Below, piece by piece: positions 1 through 9,880 of a DNA stretch of 64,000 nt. The stretch is from an uncultured Desulfobacter sp. (GTDB taxonomy: Bacteria > Desulfobacterota > Desulfobacteria > Desulfobacterales > Desulfobacteraceae). The position numbers and the translations under genes were made by a program. The notes under the pieces were generated by a model. It was not told where the DNA came from. It worked only from the letters and a program-made list of their open reading frames with translations, and searched no databases. The stretch spans positions 5,306,001 to 5,370,000 of the forward strand of contig NZ_OY762229.1 of the NCBI RefSeq assembly GCF_963665355.1, given 5' to 3'. Every line of letters begins with the position of its first letter. The stretch's first letter is position 1.

Positions 1-1
1 A

Positions 2-1354
2 CAGATTGAAAAGGCCGAAGCTGTACAAACTGCCATGCAGGAGAAATTCACCAACAAGGAATTGTACAGCTGGATGAGCTCTCAAATTTCCGGCATCTAT
101 TTCCAAAGCTATAAATTGGCATATGATCTTGCCAAACAAGCTGAAAGGGCTTTCCGTTTTGAACTTGGACTTGATGAGTCCAATTATATCCAATTTGGTT
201 ATTGGGATAGCCGGAACAAAGGGCTGCTGGCCGCAGAGAAACTCGCTCTTGATCTCAAGCGGATTGAGACAGCCTATCTGGAAAAGAATTGCCGGGAATA
301 CGAACTAACGAAGAATATTTCACTTGTACTGCATGATCCTATGAGCCTGATCCAGCTTAAAGAGTCCGGAGTCTGTGAAATCCTCCTGCCGGAAGAACTC
401 TTCGATGCCGATTATCCGGGCCACTATTTCAGGCGTATAAAAAACGTTAGTCTTACTATGCCTTGCGTGGTCGGTCCATACACCGGCATCAACTGTACCT
501 TGTCGCTTCTCTCAAGCCGGATACGGGCCAAAGCCACGATCACTGATAATTACAGTGAAACCCTTGAGAGTGCCGATTCCCGATTTAGGTACGATTTTGC
601 CTCGGTAAAAAGTATTGCAACCAGCCATGGGCAAAATGACAATGGAATGTTTGACCTCAATTTCCGGGATGAACGTTACTTGCCTTTTGAAGGCGCCGGC
701 GTCATTTCACGTTGGTGCATTGAACTTCCTGAAGAAAATAATGCTTTTAATTTGAGTACCCTCTCAGACGTGGTTTTGAGACTAAACTACACCTCTCGTG
801 AAGGTGGTCAACGCCTACGCAAAGAGGCAAAAGAATCACTGAATCGTTTACGTCAAAAGCTCAAAAAGGTAAAAAGCAATGAAAACGATGCACAACCTGG
901 ACTCAATCCGGCACTACAACGTCTCTTTAGTGCTCGGCATGAATTTCAAAAGGAATGGTATGCGTTTGTACAAACAAAGTCCAATGAAAAGGCCGAAATG
1001 CCCCTAAACATTACCTCAGAACATTTCCCATTCCTGTTCCGAGGCAAAAACAAAGATATCCATAAAATTAACATATTCTTAAAAGCAAAGAACGACGAAT
1101 CACTCGAGGGTATTGAATTGATAAAGTTAGAAATAGCCCCTCCGGAGGCTTTTGATTTTGAACCACTGCCATTGGTTTGGCCTTTCACAGATAATGACAA
1201 ACTACTTAAAGCCTTTAAAGAGCCACCACATCCCAATGAACCATGGGGGCTTGGCAAATGGGTTATTCGACGGGATATCGACTTGGCCGGCTTGTACAAG
1301 ACCTCAGTCGAAGATCTGCTGTTTGTGTGTACCTACACTCTAAATGAAGACTAA
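2..1354 (+). CDS. Tc toxin component TcA, C-terminal part (5' end outside window)
   Basis: The reading frame is open to the left edge, so this is the 3' part of a much larger gene; about 450 codons are visible. TcA proteins form the large pentameric pore and translocation subunit of insecticidal-type Tc toxin complexes, and their C-terminus docks the TcB-TcC cocoon. The visible part matches the TcA C-terminal TcB-binding region. A helical stretch of the EKFTNKELYSWMSSQ type is followed by the beta-rich domain with FRRIKNVSLTMPCVVGPYTG and FEGAGVISRWCIELP. The gene ends at a TAA at 1352-1354, with no partner (TcB/TcC) following inside the window, because EF-G lies downstream on the other strand. 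Family assignment is from recalled conserved motifs. Whether the whole toxin is intact cannot be judged. Confidence 0.85.
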   Translation, partial: QIEKAEAVQTAMQEKFTNKELYSWMSSQISGIYFQSYKLAYDLAKQAERAFRFELGLDESNYIQFGYWDSRNKGLLAAEKLALDLKRIETAYLEKNCREYELTKNISLVLHDPMSLIQLKESGVCEILLPEELFDADYPGHYFRRIKNVSLTMPCVVGPYTGINCTLSLLSSRIRAKATITDNYSETLESADSRFRYDFASVKSIATSHGQNDNGMFDLNFRDERYLPFEGAGVISRWCIELPEENNAFNLSTLSDVVLRLNYTSREGGQRLRKEAKESLNRLRQKLKKVKSNENDAQPGLNPALQRLFSARHEFQKEWYAFVQTKSNEKAEMPLNITSEHFPFLFRGKNKDIHKINIFLKAKNDESLEGIELIKLEIAPPEAFDFEPLPLVWPFTDNDKLLKAFKEPPHPNEPWGLGKWVIRRDIDLAGLYKTSVEDLLFVCTYTLNED

Positions 1355-1466
1355 TACATAAAGGCGTAAATATAATAACAGAACCGTTATAACATACCCT
1401 AACAGCAGAACCGCTGCATGGTGGGCGTTGCTTTTTACTTGTTGTGTGTGCAGAAGATAAGAAACC

Positions 1467-1516
1467 AGTTCAATCTTCTGACTACCGTTATTGATTGGCA
1501 GCCAGAAGATTGAACT
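1467..1516. terminator. Hairpin between convergent TcA and fusA genes
   Basis: A perfect 14-bp inverted repeat (AGTTCAATCTTCTG at 1467-1480 and its complement at 1503-1516) with a 22-nt loop lies between the two converging genes. There is no clear U-run on either side, so a bidirectional terminator role is inferred from position only. Confidence 0.4.
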
Positions 1517-1534
1517 CAGATATAGAGATTTGGA

Positions 1535-3568
1535 TCACACCGCATCAAAACGTTTAAACTGCATTGTAAAGGTGCCCCGGCCCTGGGTGGCGGAACGAAG
1601 AGCTGTGGAGTAGCCGAACATCCGTGACAAGGGAACAATGGCTTTTATAACCTGAATGCCGGATTTCGGAGCAATGGATTCCACCCTTCCGCCCCTGGCA
1701 TTTAAATCTGCAATGGCATCGCCCATATTGGCGTCCGGCACAAACACCTCCACATCCATGATGGGTTCAAGCAGAGCCATCTTGGCTTTTTTAAGGGCCT
1801 CTTTTACCGCCATGGATGCACAGACTCCGAAACCGAGTTCAGAGGCCTTTCCCTCCTCATGGAACCCGTCCGCCAGAACAATCTCAACATCCACGATGGG
1901 ATAGCCTCTAAGGAACCCGCCCTCCAGGCTTTCCCGGATTCCGGTTTCAATGGTCTGGATATACTGGGGGGCAATTTTTTCCTCGGGTACAAGGGATTTG
2001 AAAGTCACCCCCGTTCCCCGGGCCAAAGGATTAAGCTCCACCGTAACGCCGGCATGATGGGATTTCCCCTGGATCTCCCGTTCAAACACAGCCTGGCCGG
2101 TTGCGGACGCCGTAATGATTTCCCGGTATACCACCTGGGGTTTGCCCACATTTACACTGGTGTTGAACTCCTTGACCATCCTTGAAATGATGATCTCAAG
2201 ATGCAGTTCTCCCATGCCCGACAAAATGGTCTGTCCGGTTTCCTCATCCTTGCTGGTTTTAAGGGTGGGATCCTCTATCAGGAATTTTGACAGCACATCA
2301 TCGAGCTTTTCCTGGTCGGCATGGGTTTTGGGCTCAATGGCTATGGAGATAACAGGCTGGGCATATTCCATTTTCTCCAAAAATACAGGATGGTCAGGAC
2401 TGCAAAGGGTATCGCCGGTGCCGGAATCCTTAAGCCCCACAATGCCGATGATGTCACCGGCCGATGCCTCATCCAGACGTTCGCGCTTGTTGGCGTGCAT
2501 TCTTAAAAGTCGGGACAGTTTTTCCTTACGGTTCAGACCAGGGTTGAACACATCCGCACCCGAAGCAATTTTTCCTGAATAGATCCGGGCAAAAGAGAGT
2601 TTGCGCCCCTCAATCATGGAGACCTTAAAAATCAGGGCCGCCAGGGGGCCGTTTTTTTCCGGTTTGAACTCAAGGATCTCACCGGTTTCAGGATGCTCGC
2701 CCTTGACCGGAGGGACGTCCTTGGGGCTTGGAAGATAATAGTCAATGGCATCCAGAAGCGGCTGAACCCCTTTGTTTCTCAGGGCAGATCCGCACAAAAC
2801 AGGCACCATGGTCCGACGGATGGTGGCAGCCCGGATCGCGGCCCGAAGCTCATCCACTGTGATCTCTTCCTCACCCAGGTATTTTTCCATGATGGTGTCA
2901 TCAAGCTCGGACACAGCTTCCAGGAGTTTGTCCCGATACTCCTCGGCCAGTTCCAGAAACTCATCTTCAATGGGCCCGGCAGTATATTCAGCGCCCAGAG
3001 TCTCATCATTCCAGGCAATCTGCTCCATGGTCAAAAGGTCAATAACACCTGCGAACCGGTCCTCCGCCCCGATGGGCACCTGGATCATCACAGGATTGGC
3101 AGCCAGCTTTTCCCGGATGGAAGCACAGGCGGCAAAAAAATCAGCACCCGTACGGTCCATTTTATTGATAAAAGCCATTCTTGGCACCTTGTACCGGTCA
3201 GCCTGGCGCCACACAGTTTCGGACTGGGGCTCCACACCGCCCACGGCGCAAAATACGCCGATGGCCCCGTCAAGAACACGCAGAGCCCGCTCCACCTCCA
3301 CGGTGAAATCCACATGGCCCGGGGTGTCAATGATCTGGATTGTAGCCCCTTTCCACTGGCAGTAGGTCACCGCCGAGGTAATAGTGATCCCCCGGTCCTG
3401 CTCATCCTGCATCCAGTCCATGGTGGCCTCGCCGTCATGAACTTCACCTATCTTATGGGATCTTCCCGTATAGTATAGAATACGTTCCGTAACCGTGGTT
3501 TTACCCGCGTCAATGTGGGCCATGATCCCGATGTTTCTAATTTTTGATATATTTTTTTGCTTGCTCAT
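1535..3568 (-). CDS. fusA: Elongation factor G
   Basis: Translation elongation factor G, the cytosolic GTPase that drives ribosomal translocation. The 677-residue protein is slightly shorter than the usual ~690. The GTPase motifs are all present: AHIDAGKTT (residues 17-25), a RGITI switch I, DTPGH near residue 82 and NKMD near 135. The later domains include the GELHLE signature of domain III and the conserved C-terminal RGRG region. It is not next to rpsL, rpsG or tuf, so it may be a stand-alone or second EF-G copy rather than the str-operon gene. It stands alone on the minus strand, convergent with the TcA gene and divergent from the DUF1992 gene. A long complementary-frame shadow was ignored. 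Confidence 0.95.
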   Translation of the reverse strand: MSKQKNISKIRNIGIMAHIDAGKTTVTERILYYTGRSHKIGEVHDGEATMDWMQDEQDRGITITSAVTYCQWKGATIQIIDTPGHVDFTVEVERALRVLDGAIGVFCAVGGVEPQSETVWRQADRYKVPRMAFINKMDRTGADFFAACASIREKLAANPVMIQVPIGAEDRFAGVIDLLTMEQIAWNDETLGAEYTAGPIEDEFLELAEEYRDKLLEAVSELDDTIMEKYLGEEEITVDELRAAIRAATIRRTMVPVLCGSALRNKGVQPLLDAIDYYLPSPKDVPPVKGEHPETGEILEFKPEKNGPLAALIFKVSMIEGRKLSFARIYSGKIASGADVFNPGLNRKEKLSRLLRMHANKRERLDEASAGDIIGIVGLKDSGTGDTLCSPDHPVFLEKMEYAQPVISIAIEPKTHADQEKLDDVLSKFLIEDPTLKTSKDEETGQTILSGMGELHLEIIISRMVKEFNTSVNVGKPQVVYREIITASATGQAVFEREIQGKSHHAGVTVELNPLARGTGVTFKSLVPEEKIAPQYIQTIETGIRESLEGGFLRGYPIVDVEIVLADGFHEEGKASELGFGVCASMAVKEALKKAKMALLEPIMDVEVFVPDANMGDAIADLNARGGRVESIAPKSGIQVIKAIVPLSRMFGYSTALRSATQGRGTFTMQFKRFDAV

Positions 3569-3754
3569 AGGTTTCGTATCTATTTAAATTCAGCTTAATA
3601 TTCGGCATAGTGGTGATACAGTATTGCCATTTAGGTGTCAAGAAAATAGCTTGCAAAACCGCGCCCGGTTTAATAGAATTAATTTCCTTGTTGCAGGCCT
3701 GTGTGAGTCCTGCTTTAGGCAGTTGCCAACCGATCGGAGCCGTCCATATCTGTT

Positions 3755-4126
3755 ATGATTCCAGGGTTTGAGACCATAGTTGAAGAACGCATCAAAGCAG
3801 CCCAGAAACAGGGCCGGTTTGATAATCTCCAGGGCAAGGGGAAACCTTTAGTATTTGATGACAGCCCTGTACCCAATGACCTTCGCATGGCTCATAAAAT
3901 CTTGAAAAATTCAGGATTTCTGCCCCCTGAAATTGAAATTAGAAAACAGATGGACCAGGTGCGCGAACTCATGGACCATGCAGAACCGGCGTCAACGGAA
4001 AAGTCAAAACTGCACAAAAAACTAAATTACCTGATGGCCAAGCTGGATGCGGTCCGCTCAACCGGACCCGGCAGCACCCTGGTCCGGGGTCAGTACAGAA
4101 CCGCATTATTGAGAAAAATAAAATGA
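3755..4126 (+). CDS. DUF1992 family protein (DnaJ-C28-like conserved domain)
   Basis: Small soluble protein of 123 residues that matches the DUF1992/YhdN family (DnaJ homologue subfamily C member 28 domain) over nearly its full length. Seen: an N-terminal ETIVEERIKAAQKQGRFDNL, followed by GKGKPL and the RMAHKILKNSGFLPPEIE segment typical of the family. Its biochemical function is unknown. The ATG at 3755 opens the conserved domain almost immediately; the nearest GGAG is about 15 nt upstream, so the ribosome-binding site is weak. Its stop overlaps the start of the next gene by 4 bp (ATGA), which implies translational coupling. Confidence 0.85.
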   Translation: MIPGFETIVEERIKAAQKQGRFDNLQGKGKPLVFDDSPVPNDLRMAHKILKNSGFLPPEIEIRKQMDQVRELMDHAEPASTEKSKLHKKLNYLMAKLDAVRSTGPGSTLVRGQYRTALLRKIK

Positions 4127-4614
4127 ATATTCGCAAAAAAGATAAAGACGGATTATTTAAAAACATTTTTGTGGCCTATTTCATCCTCCTGCTCCACGTA
4201 TTTCTTCTGGCCGGCATCGGCCTTACCGTGGTGCTGTTCCAGGGAATTTATCACTATCTGCCCTGGATCATGGCCGGAATCGCCATTCTGGTGCTCTCCA
4301 TTGTCTGGGTCATTTACGCCAGAATGAAAGAGACCTCGGCCTCCCTGGGCCAGGTGCTGGGAGCCCCCCAATTTCAGGACAGGGCTGTTGAGATACGACT
4401 GCTCGGCGGCCTTGCGTCCTTTGAAATCAAAGCCAAAGAGCATCCCCGGCTGGCTAACCCCACCGGCCTTTCCCCCTATTCCGATGTTCAACTCATTGAA
4501 AGCCCGGGCGACAGGGAGGAACGCAGATTACTGGAACTTAACGGGCTTTATGACAAGGAACTGATCACCAAAGAAGAGTTCGAAAAAGCCCGCCAGGACA
4601 TCATACAGAGCTGA
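4123..4614 (+). CDS. Two-TM membrane protein with C-terminal SHOCT-like helix pair
   Basis: A 163-residue protein of unknown function. A short basic N-terminus is followed by two hydrophobic segments (about residues 12-38 and 43-65). A soluble region follows, ending in a SHOCT-type motif (LLELNGLYDKELITKEEFE, near residues 138-156), a short helical motif often found at the C-terminus of membrane proteins and thought to mediate oligomerisation. The start overlaps the DUF1992 stop by 4 bp, and ddl follows after 29 nt, so it sits in the middle of a probable transcript running to purDE. Function is not inferred. Confidence 0.7.
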   Translation: MNIRKKDKDGLFKNIFVAYFILLLHVFLLAGIGLTVVLFQGIYHYLPWIMAGIAILVLSIVWVIYARMKETSASLGQVLGAPQFQDRAVEIRLLGGLASFEIKAKEHPRLANPTGLSPYSDVQLIESPGDREERRLLELNGLYDKELITKEEFEKARQDIIQS

Positions 4615-4643
4615 TCACCCAACCAATTCCAAAGGAGAGATGC

Positions 4644-5603
4644 ATGAAGAAAATCAGGCTGGCCCTGTTATCAGGCGGTGTGTCCACGGAACGGGAAGTG
4701 TCCCTAAACAGCGGGAATCAGGTATTTGCTGCCCTTGACAAGGAAAAATACGACATCAAACGGTATGATCCCAAATTTGATCTGGCAAAACTTGTAACAG
4801 ACGCACCGGATATTGATGCGGCCCTGATTATTCTTCACGGCCCCTTTGGGGAAGACGGCACGGTTCAGGGGCTATTGGACCTTTTGAACATTCCCTACCA
4901 GGGCGCCGGTGTTCTGGGATCAGCCGTTGCCATGAACAAACTGATGGCCAAAAGACTGTACCGCCAGGCAGGCATCCCCACCCCCGATTATATCAGCATT
5001 TCCACCCACACCCCTGACCCGGACCCACAACGGCTGAAAGCCATTGGTTTGCCCATCGTGGTCAAACCGGTGTGCGCCGGATCTTCGGTGGGTATGAGCA
5101 TTGTATCGGATGAAAAAGATCTGCCCGCCGCCATTGAAAATGGCTTTCAAAATGATGACACCCTGATCCTTGAACAATATATCAAGGGCACGGAACTGAC
5201 CTGCGGGGTCCTGGGCAATCAGGATCCTGAAGCCCTGCCCGTCATTGAAATCGTCCCCGGAGAGGGCCATGACTTTTTCGATTACCAGGCCAAATATGTG
5301 GCCGGTGAAACCCATGAGATATGTCCTGCCCGCATTGACGAACAAACCACCCAAAGGGTTTATCAGCTTGCCGTTGAAGCCCACAGAACACTGTTTCTGA
5401 AAGGGTACTCCAGAACGGACATGATGTTGAAAGACGGCCAGCTCTATGTTCTTGAAACCAACACCATCCCCGGCATGACAGCCACCAGCCTTTTTCCCCA
5501 GTCCGCAGCCAAGGCGGGCATTGAATTTGGCGACCTGATGGACAAACTCATTGAACTTGCCATAGAAGAGAACAAAAGAACCAATGTAAGGAGAGCCCAA
5601 TGA
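4644..5603 (+). CDS. ddl: D-alanine--D-alanine ligase
   Basis: ATP-grasp ligase that joins two D-alanines for peptidoglycan precursor synthesis in the cytoplasm. At 319 residues it is of normal length. Visible family features are LLSGGVSTEREVSL at residues 8-21, an LHGPFGEDG motif near 73, VVKPVCAGSSVGM near 140 and, at the C-terminus, a YVLETNTIPGMTATSL active-site and magnesium-binding segment. A good Shine-Dalgarno (AAGGAGAG) lies 6-7 nt before ATG. The stop overlaps the purDE start by 4 bp (ATGA). Ddl homologues with other amino acid specificity exist, but the serine-rich active-site loop and metal-binding residues support the usual reaction. Confidence 0.93.
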   Translation: MKKIRLALLSGGVSTEREVSLNSGNQVFAALDKEKYDIKRYDPKFDLAKLVTDAPDIDAALIILHGPFGEDGTVQGLLDLLNIPYQGAGVLGSAVAMNKLMAKRLYRQAGIPTPDYISISTHTPDPDPQRLKAIGLPIVVKPVCAGSSVGMSIVSDEKDLPAAIENGFQNDDTLILEQYIKGTELTCGVLGNQDPEALPVIEIVPGEGHDFFDYQAKYVAGETHEICPARIDEQTTQRVYQLAVEAHRTLFLKGYSRTDMMLKDGQLYVLETNTIPGMTATSLFPQSAAKAGIEFGDLMDKLIELAIEENKRTNVRRAQ

Positions 5604-7363
5604 AAATCCTTGTAGTCGGCAGCGGCGGCCGGGAACACACCCTGGTCTGGAAAATCTCCCAAAGCCCTCTTGTAGATAAAATTTACTGTGCCCCGGGAAA
5701 TGCAGGCACTGCAGCCCTGGCTGAAAATGTGAAAATCAGTGCTGAGGATATTGATGCACTTTCGGCATTTGCCCTGGAAAATCACATTGATTTGACCGTC
5801 GTGGGTCCCGAAGGCCCTCTGGTGGCCGGTATAGCAGATGTTTTCCAGGAAAAAGGACTGGCCGTGTTTGGTCCGTCCGGGGCCGCAGCACAACTTGAAG
5901 GCTCCAAAGTCTTTTCCAAAAATCATATGCTCAAGTACAAAATCCCCTGTGCTGCGGGCAAATCCTTTACCGATCCCCACCGGGCCAAACTTTATGCCAA
6001 AGCCCTGGGCGCCCCCTGCGTGGTCAAGGCGGACGGGCTTGCCGCCGGCAAGGGCGTTATTGTCTGCACAAGCCTGGAAGAGGCAAACGCCGCCATTGAC
6101 GACATGCTGGAAGGCAACAAATTCGGAGATGCCGGAGCCGTGGTTGTGGTTGAGGAGTGCCTCAAAGGCGAGGAAGCCTCGTTTATTGTTCTAACTGACG
6201 GCAACACGGTTCTTGCCCTGCCCGAATCCCAGGACCACAAGAGGATATTTGATGATGACAAAGGCCCCAACACCGGGGGCATGGGTGCATATTCCCCGGC
6301 GCCTGTTCTGGATCACCTATTGCGCACCAAGGCCATGGAAGAGGTGATGATCCCTGCGGTAAAAGGCATGGCCCAGGAAGGCACACCCTTCAAAGGAGTG
6401 CTCTATGCCGGATTAATGGTGGACAAGGACAGCATCAAAGTCCTGGAGTTCAACACCCGTTTAGGGGACCCTGAAACCCAGCCCATCCTCATGCGACTGG
6501 AGAACGATCTCGTGCCTTTGATGGAGGCCTGCTGCAACGGCACCCTGCACAACCATAAAATCAAGATTGACCCAAGGGCCGCCATGTGCGTGGTCATCGC
6601 CGCCGGCGGGTACCCGGGGTCCTACGAAAAGGGCCATGAAATCACAGGACTGGACCAGGCCAACGGAGTCAGGAACACAGTGGTGTTCCATGCCGGCACG
6701 GCCATGGACAACGGCAAGGTGGTGGCATCCGGCGGCAGGGTTCTCGGGGTCACATCCCTGGGTGACACGGTGGAAGACGCCATCAATACGGCCTATGAAG
6801 CCTGTGCAAAAATTAACTTTAAGGACTGCTTCAGAAGAACGGACATTGGCGCCAAGGCACTGAAGCGCATGGCCATACCGCCCCAGGTGGGTGTGATCAT
6901 GGGTTCGGACTCTGATTTTTCAGTGATGCAGAGCGCCCTTGTCATGCTCAAAAAATTCGATATTCCCTACTATGTCACCGTGGCTTCGGCCCACAGAACG
7001 CCTGAAAAGGCTGTGCAGCTTGCGTCCCGGGCCCGGGAACAGGGCATTAAGGTGCTCATCTGCGGAGCAGGCCATGCCGCGCATCTGGCTGGCGTCATTG
7101 CCGCCCATACCACCCTGCCCGTTTTGGGAGTACCCATTGACTCCAGCGCGCTCCAAGGTATGGATGCGCTTTTGGCAACGGTGCAGATGCCCCCCGGCAT
7201 TCCGGTCTCCACCATGGCCATCGGCAAATCCGGAGCCCAGAATGCCGGGATCACAGCAGCCCAGATCATCGGGGTCTCTGATCCGGTGGTGGCGGAAAAA
7301 CTTGCGGCATTTAAAAAGGAGATGGCAGACAAGGTGGAACAAAAGGCAGCCTCATTTGCCTGA
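5600..7363 (+). CDS. purDE: Fused PurD-PurE: GAR synthetase / N5-CAIR mutase
   Basis: One 587-residue reading frame encodes two purine-biosynthesis enzymes. Residues 1 to about 425 are phosphoribosylamine-glycine ligase (PurD): [13 protein letters not shown] at the N-terminus, [30 protein letters not shown] and [12 protein letters not shown]. From about residue 430 to the end is a PurE-type N5-carboxyaminoimidazole ribonucleotide mutase: [40 protein letters not shown] and the [13 protein letters not shown] segment. PurD adds glycine to phosphoribosylamine (step 2); PurE moves the carboxyl group (step 6b), so the two steps are not consecutive. The joint is in frame with no stop or rearrangement signature. 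It overlaps ddl by 4 bp. Both halves keep their active-site motifs and are expected to work. Confidence 0.93.
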   Translation: MKILVVGSGGREHTLVWKISQSPLVDKIYCAPGNAGTAALAENVKISAEDIDALSAFALENHIDLTVVGPEGPLVAGIADVFQEKGLAVFGPSGAAAQLEGSKVFSKNHMLKYKIPCAAGKSFTDPHRAKLYAKALGAPCVVKADGLAAGKGVIVCTSLEEANAAIDDMLEGNKFGDAGAVVVVEECLKGEEASFIVLTDGNTVLALPESQDHKRIFDDDKGPNTGGMGAYSPAPVLDHLLRTKAMEEVMIPAVKGMAQEGTPFKGVLYAGLMVDKDSIKVLEFNTRLGDPETQPILMRLENDLVPLMEACCNGTLHNHKIKIDPRAAMCVVIAAGGYPGSYEKGHEITGLDQANGVRNTVVFHAGTAMDNGKVVASGGRVLGVTSLGDTVEDAINTAYEACAKINFKDCFRRTDIGAKALKRMAIPPQVGVIMGSDSDFSVMQSALVMLKKFDIPYYVTVASAHRTPEKAVQLASRAREQGIKVLICGAGHAAHLAGVIAAHTTLPVLGVPIDSSALQGMDALLATVQMPPGIPVSTMAIGKSGAQNAGITAAQIIGVSDPVVAEKLAAFKKEMADKVEQKAASFA

Positions 7364-7392
7364 TACCATTATGTTATCCTCTGATTTTCTAA

Positions 7393-8034
7393 ATGAGCCA
7401 GAATAAAATCGTCCGGGTGGATAAAACCAACCCGGATGTCGACATCATAAACCAGGCCGCCGGCATTCTTAAAACCGGCGGCCTGGTGATTTTTCCGGCA
7501 ACCTGCCTTTACGGCGTGGCGGCCAATGCCCTGTGTGGCGATGCTGTTGAAAAAGTATTCCAGCTCAAACAGCGCCCCCGAAACAACCCCATTCTGGTAC
7601 TGATAAAAAACAGAGACCAGCTTGGAAGCCTTGTGGCAGAAATACCCCGGAAAGCCTGCATACTCATGGACAAATTCTGGCCCGGCGGCCTGACCCTGGT
7701 ATTTGATGCGGCAGACGGGGTCAGCAAAAAACTTACCGCAGGGGGGCATAAACTTGGCATCCGCCTGCCCGGACATCCTGTGGCCCAAGCCCTGGTCAAC
7801 AGTGTTGATTTTCCTGTCACCGGTACCAGCGCCAACCTGTCCGGTCAACCTGGATGCACCCGGACAGAGATGCTCTCTTTGGAAATCACTGAACAAGCCG
7901 ACTTGATTCTGGACGCAGGACCGGTTAAGGGCGGGGCCGGATCAACGGTTGTCGATGTGACCTGCACACCCCCCAAAATTTTGCGCCGGGGGGCTGTTCC
8001 CTCCTCAGACATTTATGACTGCCTGCAAGAGTAA
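7393..8034 (+). CDS. tsaC: L-threonylcarbamoyladenylate synthase (Sua5/YrdC family)
   Basis: YrdC-fold enzyme that makes threonylcarbamoyl-AMP from threonine, bicarbonate and ATP for the universal t6A37 tRNA modification. Seen: PATCLYGVAANAL near residue 36, the KQRPRNNPILVLI RNA/ATP-site motif near 60, FWPGGLTLV and GTSANLSG. At 213 residues it is the single-domain form, lacking the extra Sua5 C-terminal domain. It follows purDE by 29 nt on the same strand. Its pathway partner TsaD is encoded at 39.3-40.3 kb in this window. Other YrdC-domain proteins (HypF, YciO) exist; length and motifs favour TsaC or a close paralogue. Confidence 0.85.
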   Translation: MSQNKIVRVDKTNPDVDIINQAAGILKTGGLVIFPATCLYGVAANALCGDAVEKVFQLKQRPRNNPILVLIKNRDQLGSLVAEIPRKACILMDKFWPGGLTLVFDAADGVSKKLTAGGHKLGIRLPGHPVAQALVNSVDFPVTGTSANLSGQPGCTRTEMLSLEITEQADLILDAGPVKGGAGSTVVDVTCTPPKILRRGAVPSSDIYDCLQE

Positions 8035-8219
8035 AGCAGTGCGCCACAAATAATTTTTCTTCTTTTTGACCGGAATCTGTTGATGTGATATTAATGTTTT
8101 TTAAAATTTATTTTTTACATTGATAACAAGATTGCAATTTTAACACTTGTGCCATGGATTAATTACCGCTATGGTATAAATCAATGTACCCATAAAACCG
8201 TTTTTAAAAGGAGGATATC

Positions 8220-8426
8220 ATGGATTTAACTTATATCTGCGTGAATCATAATTGTTCCTTTCCCGGGGCAACTTCCTTTGAGATGACATTTAAAGCAGAA
8301 TCCATCATGGACGAAAAAAATGTCGCAAGCCTATTCTGCCCATTCTGCAGGCACGAACTCATGCTGCGGGCTCCGGATGAAATCCCCCAGCAGTTATCCC
8401 CAAACGGTACAATTCATCCGCATTGA
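8220..8426 (+). CDS. Small zinc-ribbon-like protein, unknown function
   Basis: A 68-residue protein preceded by a strong Shine-Dalgarno (AAAAGGAGGATATC before ATG). Two cysteine pairs, CVNHNC near residues 8-13 and CPFC near 40-43, suggest a zinc-ribbon fold. A 185-bp AT-rich upstream region separates it from the tsaC-like gene, so it probably has its own promoter. A strong hairpin terminator follows 24 bp after its stop. I do not recognise the family. Confidence 0.6.
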   Translation: MDLTYICVNHNCSFPGATSFEMTFKAESIMDEKNVASLFCPFCRHELMLRAPDEIPQQLSPNGTIHPH

Positions 8427-8450
8427 ATCTCATCCGAACCGAATCGAACC

Positions 8451-8500
8451 AGGCCGGGCTGAATGAAACTTACGTTGATTTCAGCCCGGCCTGATATTTT
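8451..8500. terminator. Bidirectional intrinsic terminator
   Basis: A perfect 13-bp inverted repeat (AGGCCGGGCTGAA at 8451-8463 and its complement at 8480-8492, 16-nt loop), with ATATTTT on the plus side, lies between two convergent genes. It probably terminates both the small zinc-ribbon gene and the alcohol dehydrogenase. Confidence 0.8.
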
Positions 8501-8512
8501 ACCTGTCTGTAT

Positions 8513-9679
8513 TTAAAAGCACGCTTCCAGAATACCCAGAATTTCACCGGGGGTCAGGCTCTTATACCCGCCCTTGAGAATAACCGTGGATTCAGCAATT
8601 TGGGGAAGCATCTCCTTGGTTGCACCCAGCTCCTTCAAAGAAGTCACGATACTGCATTCATTCATGAATTTTTCCATGGCATTAATACCTTCCCGGGCAG
8701 TCTCCTCTTTGGCCTTGCCCTCCGGGGAAATGCCCCATACCTGAGTGGCAAACCGCACAAATTTATCCAATCCGTATGCATAAATATGGCGGTAGTAAGG
8801 CAGTGAGATTGCGGCAAGGCCCATGCCGTGGGCACAGTCCGTGTAAGCGCCAAGCTGGTGCTCAATCATGTGAACCTGCCAGTCCTGGGCTTTGGAGAGC
8901 CCTGTTACGGTGTTCAAGGCAAGGGTGGCATTCCACATCAGGTTGCTTCTGGATTCATAATCTTCAGGGTTATTCAGAGCTTGGCGGGTATTATCAATGG
9001 ATGATCTCATCAGGCCTTCGATAATATAGTCTGTTGTGTTGTTGTCATCGCCGCTGAAATACTGCTCCATGAGGTGGGACATGGTATCAAACACCCCGCT
9101 GACCATCTGATACGAAGGTACGGAAAAGGTGTATTCCGGGTTCAGGATGGAAAATCTGGGATAGGCCGCCACGGGAAACACTCTGCCGGCCTTTACTTTC
9201 ATCTCCTCATGGGTGATGACCGAGCCGCCGTTCATCTCGGAGCCCGTGCCCACCATGGTCAGAATGGATGCCACGGGAACCGTTTCATTGGCAAGGCTTT
9301 TATACCCCAGCCAGTATTTTTCAAAAGGATCTTCATCGCAGTATGCGGATACGGCAATGCCCTTGGCGCAGTCGATAACAGAACCTCCGCCCACAGCCAG
9401 AATCAAACTGACCTTATTGGCCTTCACAAGCCTGACACCTTCCATCAATTTGGCATAGGTGGGATTAGGCATGACACCGGAAAGTTCCACCACTTTTTTC
9501 CCGGCATCTTTGAGGATGGCAGTGACCTGGTCGTAAAGGCCCATGGACTTGATGGCATTTTTACCGTAGATCAGAAGAACGGTTTCTCCGTAATTGGTCA
9601 GTTCCCCCTTAAGCTTGTCCAAAGATTTTTTTCCAAAATATATTTTTGTGGGATTGTGGAATGTAAAATCCTTTAACAT
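8513..9679 (-). CDS. Iron-containing alcohol dehydrogenase, YqhD/BDH type
   Basis: A 388-residue cytosolic group III Fe-dependent alcohol dehydrogenase. Similarity is to the NADPH-linked YqhD / butanol dehydrogenase branch: an N-terminal FTFHNPTKIYFGK, then VGGGSVIDCAKGIA around residues 95-110 for the dinucleotide. Probable metal ligands are visible as D and H in FDTMSHLMEQ and two further histidines in MIEHQLGAYTDCAHGMGLA. These enzymes interconvert aldehydes and alcohols; the actual substrate cannot be read from sequence. It is a single gene, divergent from the metallophosphoesterase and terminated by the hairpin at 8451-8500. It differs clearly from the second Fe-ADH at 17.8-19.0 kb. Confidence 0.92.
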   Translation of the reverse strand: MLKDFTFHNPTKIYFGKKSLDKLKGELTNYGETVLLIYGKNAIKSMGLYDQVTAILKDAGKKVVELSGVMPNPTYAKLMEGVRLVKANKVSLILAVGGGSVIDCAKGIAVSAYCDEDPFEKYWLGYKSLANETVPVASILTMVGTGSEMNGGSVITHEEMKVKAGRVFPVAAYPRFSILNPEYTFSVPSYQMVSGVFDTMSHLMEQYFSGDDNNTTDYIIEGLMRSSIDNTRQALNNPEDYESRSNLMWNATLALNTVTGLSKAQDWQVHMIEHQLGAYTDCAHGMGLAAISLPYYRHIYAYGLDKFVRFATQVWGISPEGKAKEETAREGINAMEKFMNECSIVTSLKELGATKEMLPQIAESTVILKGGYKSLTPGEILGILEACF

Positions 9680-9880
9680 ATAAAAATCCTTTTGTTATGG
9701 TTAGGTCTTATTCTTAACAATTTGCCAAACGCCCAAAAATTATGAGAAGATAACATCTATATGGGCTCATGACTATGCTTGTTTTTGCCTTTGGCTGCAA
9801 ATTAAAATCAACCTTTATTTTCTGGGTAAAATTTTATGAACGCCCAAACAACTTGTTAATTTACTTTCATTTTTAGCAAT

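Noticed and set aside
2693-3478. Long open frame antisense to fusA (about 261 codons).
   Set aside because: Mirror of a strongly conserved EF-G sequence; GC-rich codon bias produces it; no ribosome-binding site or homology.
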